A stretch of 33,273 bases of DNA from Rhodobiaceae bacterium UBA7378 (GTDB lineage Bacteria > Pseudomonadota > Alphaproteobacteria > RS24), in assembly GCA_002469805.1 (NCBI GenBank), contig DKNW01000079.1, positions 1 to 33,273 of the forward strand, given 5' to 3'. Shown piece by piece: positions 8,901 to 16,518 of this stretch. How positions within the stretch are numbered: the first letter of the stretch is position 1; each line of letters begins with the position of its first letter. The position numbers were made by a program, and so were the translations under genes. The notes beneath the pieces were generated by a model, which made no database searches, was not told where the DNA came from, and saw only the letters and a list, made by a program, of their open reading frames with translations.

Positions 8901-9618
8901 CATCGGGTAGATGCTTGCTTATCCGGTCGACATAGGCACGCAATACTGGCGTTAGATAAGCATCTGCAACGGTCGTACTGGCCCGACCCACCAGCTTCAT
9001 TAGCGAGATAACTTGATGGCTCATCGAGATATGCGCGAACCCCAGACCTTCAGCTAGCGCTCCGATTTCGCGTTCATGTTCGGGGTTTCGATAGCCATGC
9101 ATCAGGCAAATGGCGACAGACATGCACCCCTGGTCGCGAGCCTTAACCAGTGCGGTGCGGGCATGGGCGAGATCGGGCGGGGTAATTTCATTACCGGTTG
9201 CATCCATGCGTGCATCAATTTCGATGACGCTGGTATATAGCTGTGCTGGTTTCTCAATGTGCCGCACAAATAAATGCGGACGGTTTTGGTTGCCAATGCG
9301 CAAAATATCGCCAAGCCCGCGCGTGGTGACAAATGCGGTTTTCTCGCCCTTGCGTTCAAGCAATGCATTGGTGGCAACGGTGGTACCCATACGCACACGG
9401 TTAATTGACGCGTTATCGAGTTTCTCTTGAGCGTCGAGGCCCAGAAAATCGCGTATGGCTTGAACAGCGGCGTCTTCATACTGGTCTGGATTTTCCGAAA
9501 GCAGTTTGCGGGTTTTCACCGCACCATCGGGTGTCCGCGCAATCACATCGGTGAAGGTGCCACCCCGATCAATTGCAAACTGCCACCCTGTCAATTCAAC
9601 TTGATCTTGTTGTGTCAT
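5959..9618 (-). CDS. Fused HyuA-HyuB hydantoinase / 5-oxoprolinase (ATP-hydrolysing)
   Basis: The product is about 1219 residues, near the length of single-chain 5-oxoprolinases. The N-terminal HyuA half has the actin-like ATPase signatures FAIDRGGTFTDV (14-25), GPAGGVVGA and GFDMGGTSTDV, plus FGGAGGQHACDVAD. The HyuB half begins near residue 705 with DPVLLEVFNARFMAIAEQMG and contains GHHADIGGVSPGSMPS and GAGAGDGFHGADAVHTHMTN. ATP-dependent opening of 5-oxo-L-proline to glutamate is the best guess from the fused architecture. N-methylhydantoinase-type substrates are also possible, since sequence alone separates them poorly. A longer frame extends to 9741, but it would overlap the divergent djlA-like gene and its first 41 residues are not family-like. 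The ATG at 9618 has AAGG upstream and immediately precedes the conserved domain. Confidence 0.85.
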   Translation of the reverse strand: MTQQDQVELTGWQFAIDRGGTFTDVIARTPDGAVKTRKLLSENPDQYEDAAVQAIRDFLGLDAQEKLDNASINRVRMGTTVATNALLERKGEKTAFVTTRGLGDILRIGNQNRPHLFVRHIEKPAQLYTSVIEIDARMDATGNEITPPDLAHARTALVKARDQGCMSVAICLMHGYRNPEHEREIGALAEGLGFAHISMSHQVISLMKLVGRASTTVADAYLTPVLRAYVDRISKHLPDDKTSTTQLQFMMSSGGLTAADLFQGKDAVLSGPAGGVVGAVQVGSEAGFDRLIGFDMGGTSTDVCHFAGAYERSFDSDVAGIALRAPMMRLHTVAAGGGSILRYEAGRFRVGPESAGAYPGPVAYRNGGPLSVTDANIITGRINPDDFPALFGPDGDAPLDSDATRDAFEQLAEHVAAATGQHQTVEALAEGFLHIANENMAQAIKKISVQRGYDISKYALVCFGGAGGQHACDVADLLDMDTVLVHPMSGLLSAWGIDKAAVRALREDAVERPLDDDCLTQLTRQLETLQISAEAELAAQGLACATRTRTALIRYEGSDTALPVAYGALGDMQTTFQNAHRQQFGFVYEDRQLIVEALTIECVSAEAKTKTPSMETPKVDASLAKDVISDTLFVNGAWQDAERWPRYALEVDAPVLGPAIIAEDHATIIVPPNWQLVRSARDDLVLTRRKPRATKVALGTAQSGAADPVLLEVFNARFMAIAEQMGVTLEKTASSVNIKERLDFSCALFDAEGGLIANAPHMPVHLGSMGASVQAVRAVHNEDMRAGDAFVVNAPYAGGTHLPDVTLVLPIFIDDEQSPRFFTAARGHHADIGGVSPGSMPSFSTHIDEEGILFHAFRVRRNGAFDETGLMARLADSPYPARNPAQNRADILAQIAACETGAQNIRAMYSEFGAPTVNAYVGFVQDNAEENVRQVIDQIHDANFEVEMDCGAIIRVTLGVNRDTRTLDVDFTGTSAQMNNNFNAPSAVCRAAVLYVFRCMVDADIPMNEGCLKPINIKIPEGCLLAPEPAAAVVAGNVETSQAICDALFGALGAMAACQGTMNNLTFGNEQLQYYETICGGAGAGDGFHGADAVHTHMTNSRLTDPEVLEWRFPVRLQNFSVRAGTGGSGLWHGGCGIKREIEFLQPMEASLLSGRRKTKPFGLNGGEHGATGRNYLRRNTTQTDLGACAHVTIEAGDILGIETPGGGGYGSVDPKTNR

Positions 9619-9624
9619 GTCTGC

Positions 9625-9633
9625 CTTATAGCA
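9625..9633 (-). promoter_or_regulatory. Possible extended -10 element for the oxoprolinase gene
   Basis: On the minus strand TGC-TATAAG ends six bases before the ATG at 9618. No clear -35 box is present at the right distance. The spacing would place +1 at or beside the A of the start codon. An AAGG overlapping this element could alternatively be a Shine-Dalgarno from a transcript starting further upstream, so the call is weak. Confidence 0.3.
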
Positions 9634-9694
9634 TGAGGGGTCAGGGTCGTCTTGGCGTAAAATATCACGTAGAATCGCCGCTATAAGGAGAGCC

Positions 9695-10393
9695 ATGTCC
9701 ATTTGGGGAAAAATTGCCGGCGTTGCCGCGGGATATGCCATTGGCGGCGTGCCTGGTGCACTCTTCGGTGCGCTCGCTGGTCATTTTGTGCTTGATCGTA
9801 TCAATGACCGCCAGGTGATTTTTACCATCGCGCTTATCTCGCTCGCCGCAAAGATGACACGTGCCGACGGCATTGTGTCACCGATCGAGGTGCAGGCCGT
9901 GCAAAGCGTGTTGCGCGTGCCGGAAACAGAACGAGCTAATATGTTGCGCGTTTTTCGGCTGGCGCAGGAAGATGTCGCGGGCTTTGACACCTACGCCCGC
10001 CAAATCCGCGATATATATACCGACAGCCCGCAAGTACTTGAAGATGTGCTGGATGTTCTGTTTTTCATCGCCTATGCCGATGCCAACCTGCATCCGGCAG
10101 AAGAGGAATTTCTGCGCATTGTTGCGGATATTTTCGGCATTGACGAAAGCGGCGTGCGGCGCGTGCAAGCGCGTCATGATGGCTCGGTTCAAGACCCGTA
10201 TGTTGTGCTGGATGTTGCCCGGGGTAGTAGCGACAGTGCTGTGCGGGCTGCTTGGCTGACCGCCGTGCGCGAAAACCACCCCGACCAGTTGCAAGCACGC
10301 GGTTTACCGCCTGAGATGATGCATATTGCGACGGCGCGCATGGCGGCTATTAATGACGCTTGGGAAACCGTCAGAAAGGAACGCGGACTATGA
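9695..10393 (+). CDS. djlA: TerB/DnaJ-domain protein, DjlA-like co-chaperone
   Basis: The protein has 232 residues. A glycine- and alanine-rich hydrophobic N-terminus (about 6-30, with GGVPGALFGALAGHF) could act as a membrane anchor. A helical TerB-like acidic domain spans roughly 35-145 (MTRADGIVSP and YADANLHPAEEEFL repeats). A C-terminal J domain carries the diagnostic His195-Pro196-Asp197. This order of anchor, TerB and J domain is that of DjlA, an inner-membrane DnaK co-chaperone linked to envelope stress in E. coli. AAGGAG at 9685-9690 sets the start at 9695. The stop TGA overlaps the rpiA ATG, so it heads a coupled four-gene unit. The family assignment is firm; the client is unknown. 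Confidence 0.85.
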   Translation: MSIWGKIAGVAAGYAIGGVPGALFGALAGHFVLDRINDRQVIFTIALISLAAKMTRADGIVSPIEVQAVQSVLRVPETERANMLRVFRLAQEDVAGFDTYARQIRDIYTDSPQVLEDVLDVLFFIAYADANLHPAEEEFLRIVADIFGIDESGVRRVQARHDGSVQDPYVVLDVARGSSDSAVRAAWLTAVRENHPDQLQARGLPPEMMHIATARMAAINDAWETVRKERGL

Positions 10394-11103
10394 CCCTTTT
10401 GCAACCAACCGATCCGATCGAAATTATGAAACAAAAAGCGGCGTTGCGCGCACTTGAGCGCGTGCGGGACGGTATGAAGTTGGGTCTTGGCACCGGCTCT
10501 ACCGCGCGATATTTCGTTGATGGGCTGGGCCAGAAGGTTGCTGAAGGGCTAGATGTTGTGTGTGTACCGACCTCGGAGGTGACGCGCGTGCAAGCTGAAA
10601 GCCTTAATATTCCCATGGCTGAACTGGGTGATCTTCGTCGCCTCGATCTGACGGTCGATGGTGCCGATGAAATAACGCAGGAATTGTATCTCATTAAAGG
10701 TGGCGGCGGCGCGCTCTTGCGCGAGAAAATTGTCGCCGCGGCGTCGGATGCGATGATTGTAATTGCCGATGATACAAAACTCGTCACCCAGCTTGGCGCG
10801 TATGCGTTGCCGGTGGAGGTGAATAAATTTGCCCATGGTGCGACAGCTGCTGTGCTGCGTCAGGTGTTTGAGACGCAAGATCTGTCGGGGCCGATATCTT
10901 TGCGTGGTGGCGACACCCCGTTCGAAACCGATGGTGGGCATTTTATCTATGACTGTGCTTTGGAAAACATCGCGGCACCGCACGCACTTGCGGCGGCGTT
11001 GCTTAATGTTCCCGGCGTGGTTGAACACGGGTTATTTTTGACTTATGCAACAGCTGCAGTGCTTGCCGGCGCAGATAGCATGAGGGAGTTTGGCGCATTA
11101 TGA
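10390..11103 (+). CDS. rpiA: Ribose-5-phosphate isomerase A
   Basis: The 237-residue enzyme interconverts ribose 5-phosphate and ribulose 5-phosphate in the pentose phosphate pathway. Signatures include LGTGSTA for phosphate binding, VDGADEI with Asp90 and Asp93, and KGGGGALLREK with Lys103 and Glu112. These positions are offset by nine from the E. coli catalytic residues Asp81, Asp84, Lys94 and Glu103. PVEVNKFA follows further on. The ATG at 10390 overlaps the previous stop (ATGA) and has AAAGGA at 10375-10380. An in-frame ATG at 10360 lies inside the upstream gene and adds ten residues without family similarity, so I reject it. The 3' end again overlaps the next start by ATGA. Confidence 0.96.
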   Translation: MTLLQPTDPIEIMKQKAALRALERVRDGMKLGLGTGSTARYFVDGLGQKVAEGLDVVCVPTSEVTRVQAESLNIPMAELGDLRRLDLTVDGADEITQELYLIKGGGGALLREKIVAAASDAMIVIADDTKLVTQLGAYALPVEVNKFAHGATAAVLRQVFETQDLSGPISLRGGDTPFETDGGHFIYDCALENIAAPHALAAALLNVPGVVEHGLFLTYATAAVLAGADSMREFGAL

Positions 11104-12458
11104 GTTTTGATTATGATCTGTTCGTCATTGGGGCCGGTAGCGGCGGCGTACGCGCAGCCCGCATGAGTGCAAAATACGGCGCGCGCGTTGCAGTGGCCGA
11201 GGAGTTTCGTGTCGGGGGTACATGTGTTATCCGTGGCTGTGTTCCAAAAAAATTATTTGTATATGCGAGCCACTTTTCCGAAGCGTTTGAAGAGGCAGCC
11301 GGTTTCGGCTGGCAAGTTGGCGACCCCAAGTTTGACTGGTCGACACTGCTCGCCAATAAGGATGCCGAGATAGACCGGCTAAACGCTATTTACATTGCTA
11401 ATCTTGAAGCTAGCGGCGTTGAGATTTTGCCGCACCGCGCCGAAATTATCGATGCGCAGACGGTGCGTATCGATGGCCGTGAGGTTTCCGCAGAACGTAT
11501 TTTAATCGCTGTCGGTGCCACGCCTTTTGTGCCACAAATTCCGGGCCGCGACTATGCGATCACGTCAAATGAAGCGTTCCATATCGACGCCTTGCCCCCC
11601 GCGATCACTGTTGTTGGTGGGGGCTATATTGCGGTGGAATTCGCGGGCATTTTCAACGGCCTTGGCGTGGAGACGACATTGGTGTATCGCGGCGAAGAAA
11701 TATTGCGCGGATTTGACGACGAAGTGCGCCGCCATGTTCATGCCGAGATCGCGAAAAAGGGCGTAAACGTAAAAACGCAGACCGATATTTCAGAGATCGC
11801 CCTTTCTGGCAATGGCTACCAGTTAACCTTCTCAGATGGCAGCCACGCGCAAACCGGGCTGGTGATGTACGCCACTGGTCGTGTGGCCAAAACGGACGGG
11901 CTTGGGCTGGCAGCTGCCGGTGTTGAAACGGGCGATGACGGTCATATTCCGGTCGATGCCTACTCGCAGACAAATGTGCCGTCTATATACGCGGTTGGCG
12001 ATGTGACGGCGCGGGCGCAACTGACGCCAGTTGCAATTCGCGAAGGCGCGGCGTTTGCCGAAACTGTCTACAATAATAATCCAAGCGCGGTTGATCATTC
12101 GATGATCCCTACTGCGGTGTTTTCTCAGCCCCCCATCGGCACGGTTGGCATGACCGAAGAAGAGGCGCGCGAAGCAACGCAAGCCGCCGACGGTGTTGAT
12201 GTTTACGCCTCTGTGTTCCGGCCCATGAAACACACATTGTCGGGCAGCGACGAAAAAACACTTATGAAGCTGATTGTTTGCCGCGCAACCGACAAAGTTT
12301 TGGGCTTGCATATTGTCGGGCCTGACAGCGGCGAGATGATACAGGCTTTTGGCGTAGCGGTGACCATGGGCGCAACCAAAGCGCAGTTTGATGCCACAAT
12401 TGCCGTTCACCCAACAGCGGCCGAAGAGCTGGTAACCTTCAAAGAACCGAGGAGTTAG
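11100..12458 (+). CDS. gor: Glutathione-disulfide reductase, NADPH-type
   Basis: This 452-residue flavoprotein of the pyridine nucleotide-disulfide oxidoreductase family should reduce glutathione disulfide with NADPH. The redox pair is Cys42 and Cys47 in GGTCVIRGCVPKK. The NAD(P) fold has GGGYIAVEFAGI near 173-184. Arg197 and Arg203 in VYRGEEILRGFD match the two arginines that give E. coli glutathione reductase its NADPH preference. The C-terminal dyad is His437 and Glu442 in HPTAAEE. It starts in the rpiA stop codon (ATGA). Co-transcription with rpiA may reflect the link between the pentose phosphate pathway and NADPH-dependent redox, though that is inference. Trypanothione-type or other low-molecular-weight disulfides are less likely alternatives. 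Confidence 0.93.
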   Translation: MSFDYDLFVIGAGSGGVRAARMSAKYGARVAVAEEFRVGGTCVIRGCVPKKLFVYASHFSEAFEEAAGFGWQVGDPKFDWSTLLANKDAEIDRLNAIYIANLEASGVEILPHRAEIIDAQTVRIDGREVSAERILIAVGATPFVPQIPGRDYAITSNEAFHIDALPPAITVVGGGYIAVEFAGIFNGLGVETTLVYRGEEILRGFDDEVRRHVHAEIAKKGVNVKTQTDISEIALSGNGYQLTFSDGSHAQTGLVMYATGRVAKTDGLGLAAAGVETGDDGHIPVDAYSQTNVPSIYAVGDVTARAQLTPVAIREGAAFAETVYNNNPSAVDHSMIPTAVFSQPPIGTVGMTEEEAREATQAADGVDVYASVFRPMKHTLSGSDEKTLMKLIVCRATDKVLGLHIVGPDSGEMIQAFGVAVTMGATKAQFDATIAVHPTAAEELVTFKEPRS

Positions 12459-12461
12459 TGG

Positions 12462-13256
12462 GTGAGCGCGCCGCACGAAACAGACCATAGAGGCGACCAC
12501 GCACACCAGTTTGACGCAGCGTCTTTGCCGTTTACCATGCGTGTGCTGGCTTTGGGTGTTCATGCATATTTACGCGCGATCGCGTGGTCGTCGCGTCATA
12601 TATTGGAAAACGCTGACCCTTTACATGCCCTGCAACGCCAAGATAAGCCGGTTGTCATTCTCATGTGGCACGAGCGCACATTTCAGGTGCCGAGCATCAC
12701 GTCTTTTATGCCGCGCCCGCTTTATGCACTGACCTCGCGTAGCCGTGACGGGGCAATGATCGGCAATGTGTTGCGGAGTTTCGGTATGCACAATATTCAA
12801 GGCTCAGGTACCGGCGTGGCGGCGAATAAACGAACCAATCCACGCAAACGTGGCGCGCAAGCCTATCGCGCCATGTTGCAGGTTTTACGCCGCGGAGAGA
12901 CCGTGATTGCGACAGCTGATGTACCACCGGGACCGGCGCGCGAGGCAGGACCGGGTATGATCCATCTGGCGGCGCGTGCAGGCGCGGTTATCGTGCCTTT
13001 GGGTGTCAGCCGCGCTAGGCAATATCGCGTACGCAAAAGCTGGGACCAGTTGCGCGTGCCCTTGCCGTTCGGCAAACTGGCGATGGTGCTGGGCGACCCG
13101 ATAGAAGTCGGGCGCGATGAAATCGATGGGGATATGGAAGCACTGCAAGCCCGCATTGGCATGTTGATTATTGATGCGCAAATGCGTGCGGAAGAACTGG
13201 TTGGTGAACAACCAGACGATTATTCATACGAACATTCCGATGGACGGAAAGCCTGA
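12462..13256 (+). CDS. DUF374 / lysophospholipid acyltransferase-like protein
   Basis: The predicted protein has 264 residues. The central region matches the DUF374 group of the acyltransferase superfamily: ILMWHERTF in place of the usual HxxxxD block, SRSRDGAMIG, RGAQAYRAMLQVLRRGETV, and a DVPPGPAREAGPG segment where relatives read DGPRGP. These proteins are probably envelope lipid or lipid A-related acyltransferases, but the substrate is not established. Translation most likely begins at GTG 12462, since GAGGAG at 12449-12454 lies seven bases upstream. The gap to the gor stop is only three bases. It is the last gene of the djlA-rpiA-gor unit and ends 22 bases from the convergent aroG stop, with no GC-rich terminator seen between them. 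Confidence 0.75.
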   Translation: MSAPHETDHRGDHAHQFDAASLPFTMRVLALGVHAYLRAIAWSSRHILENADPLHALQRQDKPVVILMWHERTFQVPSITSFMPRPLYALTSRSRDGAMIGNVLRSFGMHNIQGSGTGVAANKRTNPRKRGAQAYRAMLQVLRRGETVIATADVPPGPAREAGPGMIHLAARAGAVIVPLGVSRARQYRVRKSWDQLRVPLPFGKLAMVLGDPIEVGRDEIDGDMEALQARIGMLIIDAQMRAEELVGEQPDDYSYEHSDGRKA

Positions 13257-13278
13257 ATTACCTGCCTAACAAATTTGT

Positions 13279-14646
13279 TTAAGCGACGCGGCTACTGGCC
13301 GTATCGCCGGCAAGTCCTTCGGCAATCAGAAAAGCCAGCTCAAGTGCTTGCGAGCCGTTCAAGCGCGGGTCGCAATGCGTATGGTAACGCGAGGATAGAT
13401 CTTCTTCAGAAATGGCCTGCGCACCGCCCAAGCATTCCGTCACATTCTGACCGGTCATCTCGAAATGGATGCCACCAGCATGCGTACCTTCGGCTTGATG
13501 CACTGCCATGAAGCGTTGGACTTCGGTCAGAATACGGTCCACCGGTCGTGTCTTATAGCCATTAGAGGCTTTAATAGTGTTGCCATGCATCGGATCGCAG
13601 CTCCAGACAACTTTGCGCCCTTCGGCAACAACTTTTCGGATCAGATCCGGTAAATGCGCTTCGACATTTTCGTGCCCAAAGCGCGCTATCAGCGTGATAC
13701 GCCCAGCTTCGTTCTCGGGGTTCAGCTTATCCAACAGCGTAATCAACTCATCTTTATCAAGCGTTGGACCGCATTTTAGGCCGATCGGATTTTTGACGCC
13801 TGAAAGAAATTCCACATGCGCACCATCTGGTTGGCGGGTACGGTCGCCGATCCACAGCATATGCGCGGAGGTGTCATAATATTCGCCGCTTGTGCTATCG
13901 AGGCGTGTCATGGCCTGTTCGTAGCCCAGCAAGAGCGCTTCGTGGCTGGTGAAAAAATCAACCATGCCAATTTGCGGAGCGGTCAGGCTTGAAATGCCGC
14001 ATGCCGCCATGAAGTCCATGGCTTCGTTAATTTGCCGGGCCATATCTTCGTAGCGCGCGCCTTGTGGACTGTCGGCGATAAATCCCTGGTTCCAGCGGTG
14101 AACTTCCGTAAGGTCGGCATAGCCACCTTTGGCAAACGCCCGCAACAAGTTCAGGGTCGACGCCGCCTGCCGATAGGCTGAAATCTGGCGCTCCGGGTTC
14201 GGGACACGTGCTTCGGCAGTAAACTCAATACCGTTAATAATATCGCCGCGATAGCTTGGCAATTCTACGCCATCAATTGTTTCGGTATCGGCTGAACGCG
14301 GCTTGGCAAACTGGCCCGCCATGCGCCCAACCTTGATGACTGGAAGTTTCGCGCCATAGGTCAGCACAACTGCCATTTGCAGCAGCACGCGGAACGTGTC
14401 GCGGATATTGTCCGCCTCGTGCTCAACAAAACTTTCGGCGCAGTCACCGCCCTGCAGCAGAAAGGCGCGGCCTTCGCTTACCTCTGCTAGCTGGCTTTTC
14501 AAATTGCGGGCTTCGCCGGCAAATACCAGCGGGGGAAAACCCGCCAAGCGCGCTTCGACAGCCTGCAACGCTGCGGCATCGTCGTAAGTCGGCACCTGCT
14601 TGACCGGGCATGCGCGCCAGCTATTTGGGGTCCATTTCTCGTTCAT
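13279..14646 (-). CDS. aroG: Class II 3-deoxy-7-phosphoheptulonate (DAHP) synthase
   Basis: The 455-residue enzyme condenses phosphoenolpyruvate and erythrose 4-phosphate, the first step of the shikimate pathway. It is the plant- and actinobacterial-type class II enzyme, not the E. coli AroF/G/H type. Signatures are QGGDCAESF with metal-binding Cys69, PVIKVGRMAGQFAKPRS at 102-118, CDPMHGNT, and HFEMTGQNVTECLGG followed by CDPRLNGSQALE. The start at 14646 is preceded by AGGTGGAAG. An upstream in-frame ATG at 14664 would place that ribosome binding site inside the gene, so it is rejected. The gene is monocistronic and divergent from nadE across about 170 bases that contain a small stem-loop in its leader. 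Allosteric properties cannot be read from the sequence. Confidence 0.94.
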   Translation of the reverse strand: MNEKWTPNSWRACPVKQVPTYDDAAALQAVEARLAGFPPLVFAGEARNLKSQLAEVSEGRAFLLQGGDCAESFVEHEADNIRDTFRVLLQMAVVLTYGAKLPVIKVGRMAGQFAKPRSADTETIDGVELPSYRGDIINGIEFTAEARVPNPERQISAYRQAASTLNLLRAFAKGGYADLTEVHRWNQGFIADSPQGARYEDMARQINEAMDFMAACGISSLTAPQIGMVDFFTSHEALLLGYEQAMTRLDSTSGEYYDTSAHMLWIGDRTRQPDGAHVEFLSGVKNPIGLKCGPTLDKDELITLLDKLNPENEAGRITLIARFGHENVEAHLPDLIRKVVAEGRKVVWSCDPMHGNTIKASNGYKTRPVDRILTEVQRFMAVHQAEGTHAGGIHFEMTGQNVTECLGGAQAISEEDLSSRYHTHCDPRLNGSQALELAFLIAEGLAGDTASSRVA

Positions 14647-14677
14647 CGCTTCCACCTGGATCACTCAATCGTTGATA

Positions 14678-14694
14678 TACGGGTTTTGCCCGTA
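14678..14694 (-). repeat. Small stem-loop in the aroG 5' leader
   Basis: TACGGG (14678-14683) and CCCGTA (14689-14694) form a six-base-pair perfect stem around a five-base loop. It lies 32 bases upstream of the aroG start on the minus strand. It is not followed by a T-run in either direction that would make a convincing terminator, so it may be an operator or leader structure, or chance. Confidence 0.35.
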
Positions 14695-14783
14695 AAATTA
14701 AAGAGGACAAACAAACTTTATCATGCCTCGATACGCCTGTTTGGATTATCTGTCTGTGGGCTTGTGATGAAACGCCGCAATGC

Positions 14784-14812
14784 TTGTTCGCAGCCGCGGC
14801 TCGCGCTACATA
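14784..14812 (+). promoter_or_regulatory. Candidate nadE promoter abutting the start codons
   Basis: TTGTTC (14784-14789) and TACATA (14807-14812) are separated by 17 bases. The -10 box directly touches ATG 14813 and lies six bases before ATG 14819. The usual start of transcription would then be at or next to 14819. No Shine-Dalgarno is seen in front of either ATG, so a leaderless message is suggested. Confidence 0.45.
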
Positions 14813-14818
14813 ATGACC

Positions 14819-16492
14819 ATGACATCACGAAACCATAATCTTAAAATCGCGCTTGCACAGCTTAATCCGGTAGTCGGCGATTTGTCCGTGAACGCCGCGC
14901 TGTTACAAGAGGCGCGAGCCGAGGCCGCGCGTGCGGGGGCGGACATTGTGGTCGCGGGCGAATTATTCGTGACAGGATACCCGCCGGAAGATCTGGTGCT
15001 CAAGCGTTCTTTCGTTGCGCGCACGCGTGTGGTGATTGACGATTTGGTTGCTTTGACCGCGGATGGTGGCCCGGCACTGATTTTCGGTGCACCCTTTGTT
15101 GAAGGCGGCCAGCTCTATAATAGCGTGATCGCCGCCGATGGTGGACAAATGGCGGTACGCCATAAACATCATTTGCCGAATTATGCCGTGTTTGATGAAA
15201 AGCGCTTGTTCAGTGCTGGCCCAATGCCTGAGCCGGTCGATTTGCGCGGTGTGCTTGTTGGCCTGCCTGTTTGCGAGGATATATGGTTTCCCGATGTCAG
15301 CGCGCATCTACACGCGGCGGGGGCTGAATTGTTAATTTCGCCCAATGGTTCGCCGTTTGAGCGTGGTAAACACACCAAACGTCTTGACCATGCTCGCGCC
15401 CGCGCCCGCGAGACCGGCTTGCCGCTGATTTACGTTAATCAATTTGGCGGGCAGGACGAACTGGTTTTCGACGGCGGAAGTTTCATAATCGGGAGTGATG
15501 GTGAAGTTGTGGTTCAGGCACCCGTCTGGACATCTCACATTGCGACAACGGATTGGCAGAATAATGATGCGGGGTGGACATGCATGTCGCAAAGCCTCGT
15601 GCCTGCGCCCGGTGATCTGGCGCAAATATATCAAGCGGCTGTGCTGGGCTTGCGCGATTATGTAAACAAAAACCGCTTTCCAGGTGTTTTACTTGGGCTG
15701 TCAGGCGGTATTGATAGTGCCATTTGTGCGGCTATGGCCGTTGACGCACTGGGTGCAGAGCAGGTGCATGCCGTCATGTTGCCGTCGCGCTACACCAGCC
15801 AATCGAGCCTTGATGATGCAGCGGCGTGTGCCACGGCGCTTGGTATTCGCCTCGATACCGTTCCGATTACCCCGCCAGTCGACGCCGTAGAAAGCGTACT
15901 GAGCGATATGTTTGTCGGCACGAATAGCGACATTACGGAAGAAAACATCCAGTCGCGCCTGCGCGGAACTTTGTTGATGGCCGTATCTAACAAATTTGGC
16001 AGCATGGTGGTGACAACCGGAAATAAATCGGAAGTGTCGGTGGGATATGCGACGCTTTATGGCGATATGAATGGCGGCTACAATCCGATTAAGGATATTT
16101 ACAAGACGGAAGTTTTTGACCTGGCGCGCTGGCGCAATCAAAATGTGCCGGCAGGTGGCCTTGGGCCAGGTGGCGTTGTGATACCTGAGACAATTATCGA
16201 TAAGCCGCCCAGTGCCGAACTGCGACCCGACCAGAAAGATGAAGATAGCCTGCCACCCTATGAGGTGCTTGATGATATTTTGTTCTGTTTGGTGGAAGAC
16301 GAATTGGGCGTAGATGAAATTATTGCCCGCGGGCACGAAAGCGACATCGTACGTCGTATTGAACACCTGCTATATATTTCTGAATACAAACGTCGCCAGG
16401 CTGCGCCTGGAGCCAAGATCGGCGCTCGCAATTTCGGTCGTGACCGGCGCTATCCGATTACCAACGGATTTCGTGACGCACTGACGCGCTAA
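14819..16492 (+). CDS. nadE: Glutamine-dependent NAD+ synthetase
   Basis: The protein (558 residues from ATG 14819) has an N-terminal nitrilase-type glutaminase domain and a C-terminal synthetase. It amidates nicotinate adenine dinucleotide to NAD+ using ATP and glutamine-derived ammonia. The glutaminase triad is visible as Glu48 in GELFVTGYPP, the Lys of HKHHLPNY, and Cys152 in VCEDIWF. The synthetase has the PP-loop SGGIDS at 295-300, then TGNKSEVSVGYATLYGDMNGGYNPIKD. An open frame extends to ATG 14780, and ATG 14813 is also possible. I chose 14819 because the promoter-like hexamers end at 14812 and no ribosome binding site is visible for any start. The next gene, gltX, begins 26 bases after the stop. 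Confidence 0.94.
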   Translation: MTSRNHNLKIALAQLNPVVGDLSVNAALLQEARAEAARAGADIVVAGELFVTGYPPEDLVLKRSFVARTRVVIDDLVALTADGGPALIFGAPFVEGGQLYNSVIAADGGQMAVRHKHHLPNYAVFDEKRLFSAGPMPEPVDLRGVLVGLPVCEDIWFPDVSAHLHAAGAELLISPNGSPFERGKHTKRLDHARARARETGLPLIYVNQFGGQDELVFDGGSFIIGSDGEVVVQAPVWTSHIATTDWQNNDAGWTCMSQSLVPAPGDLAQIYQAAVLGLRDYVNKNRFPGVLLGLSGGIDSAICAAMAVDALGAEQVHAVMLPSRYTSQSSLDDAAACATALGIRLDTVPITPPVDAVESVLSDMFVGTNSDITEENIQSRLRGTLLMAVSNKFGSMVVTTGNKSEVSVGYATLYGDMNGGYNPIKDIYKTEVFDLARWRNQNVPAGGLGPGGVVIPETIIDKPPSAELRPDQKDEDSLPPYEVLDDILFCLVEDELGVDEIIARGHESDIVRRIEHLLYISEYKRRQAAPGAKIGARNFGRDRRYPITNGFRDALTR

Positions 16493-16518
16493 CCCTGTTT
16501 TAAAAAGGTCGTCCTTTC

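Noticed and set aside
9619..9741. N-terminal extension of the oxoprolinase to 9741
   Set aside because: It overlaps the divergent djlA-like gene and its ribosome binding site, and the extra 41 residues do not resemble the family.
13268..13279. Perfect palindrome AACAAATTTGTT between the acyltransferase and aroG stops
   Set aside because: It is AT-only in the centre with no loop or GC stem, so it is not a credible terminator; it may be chance.
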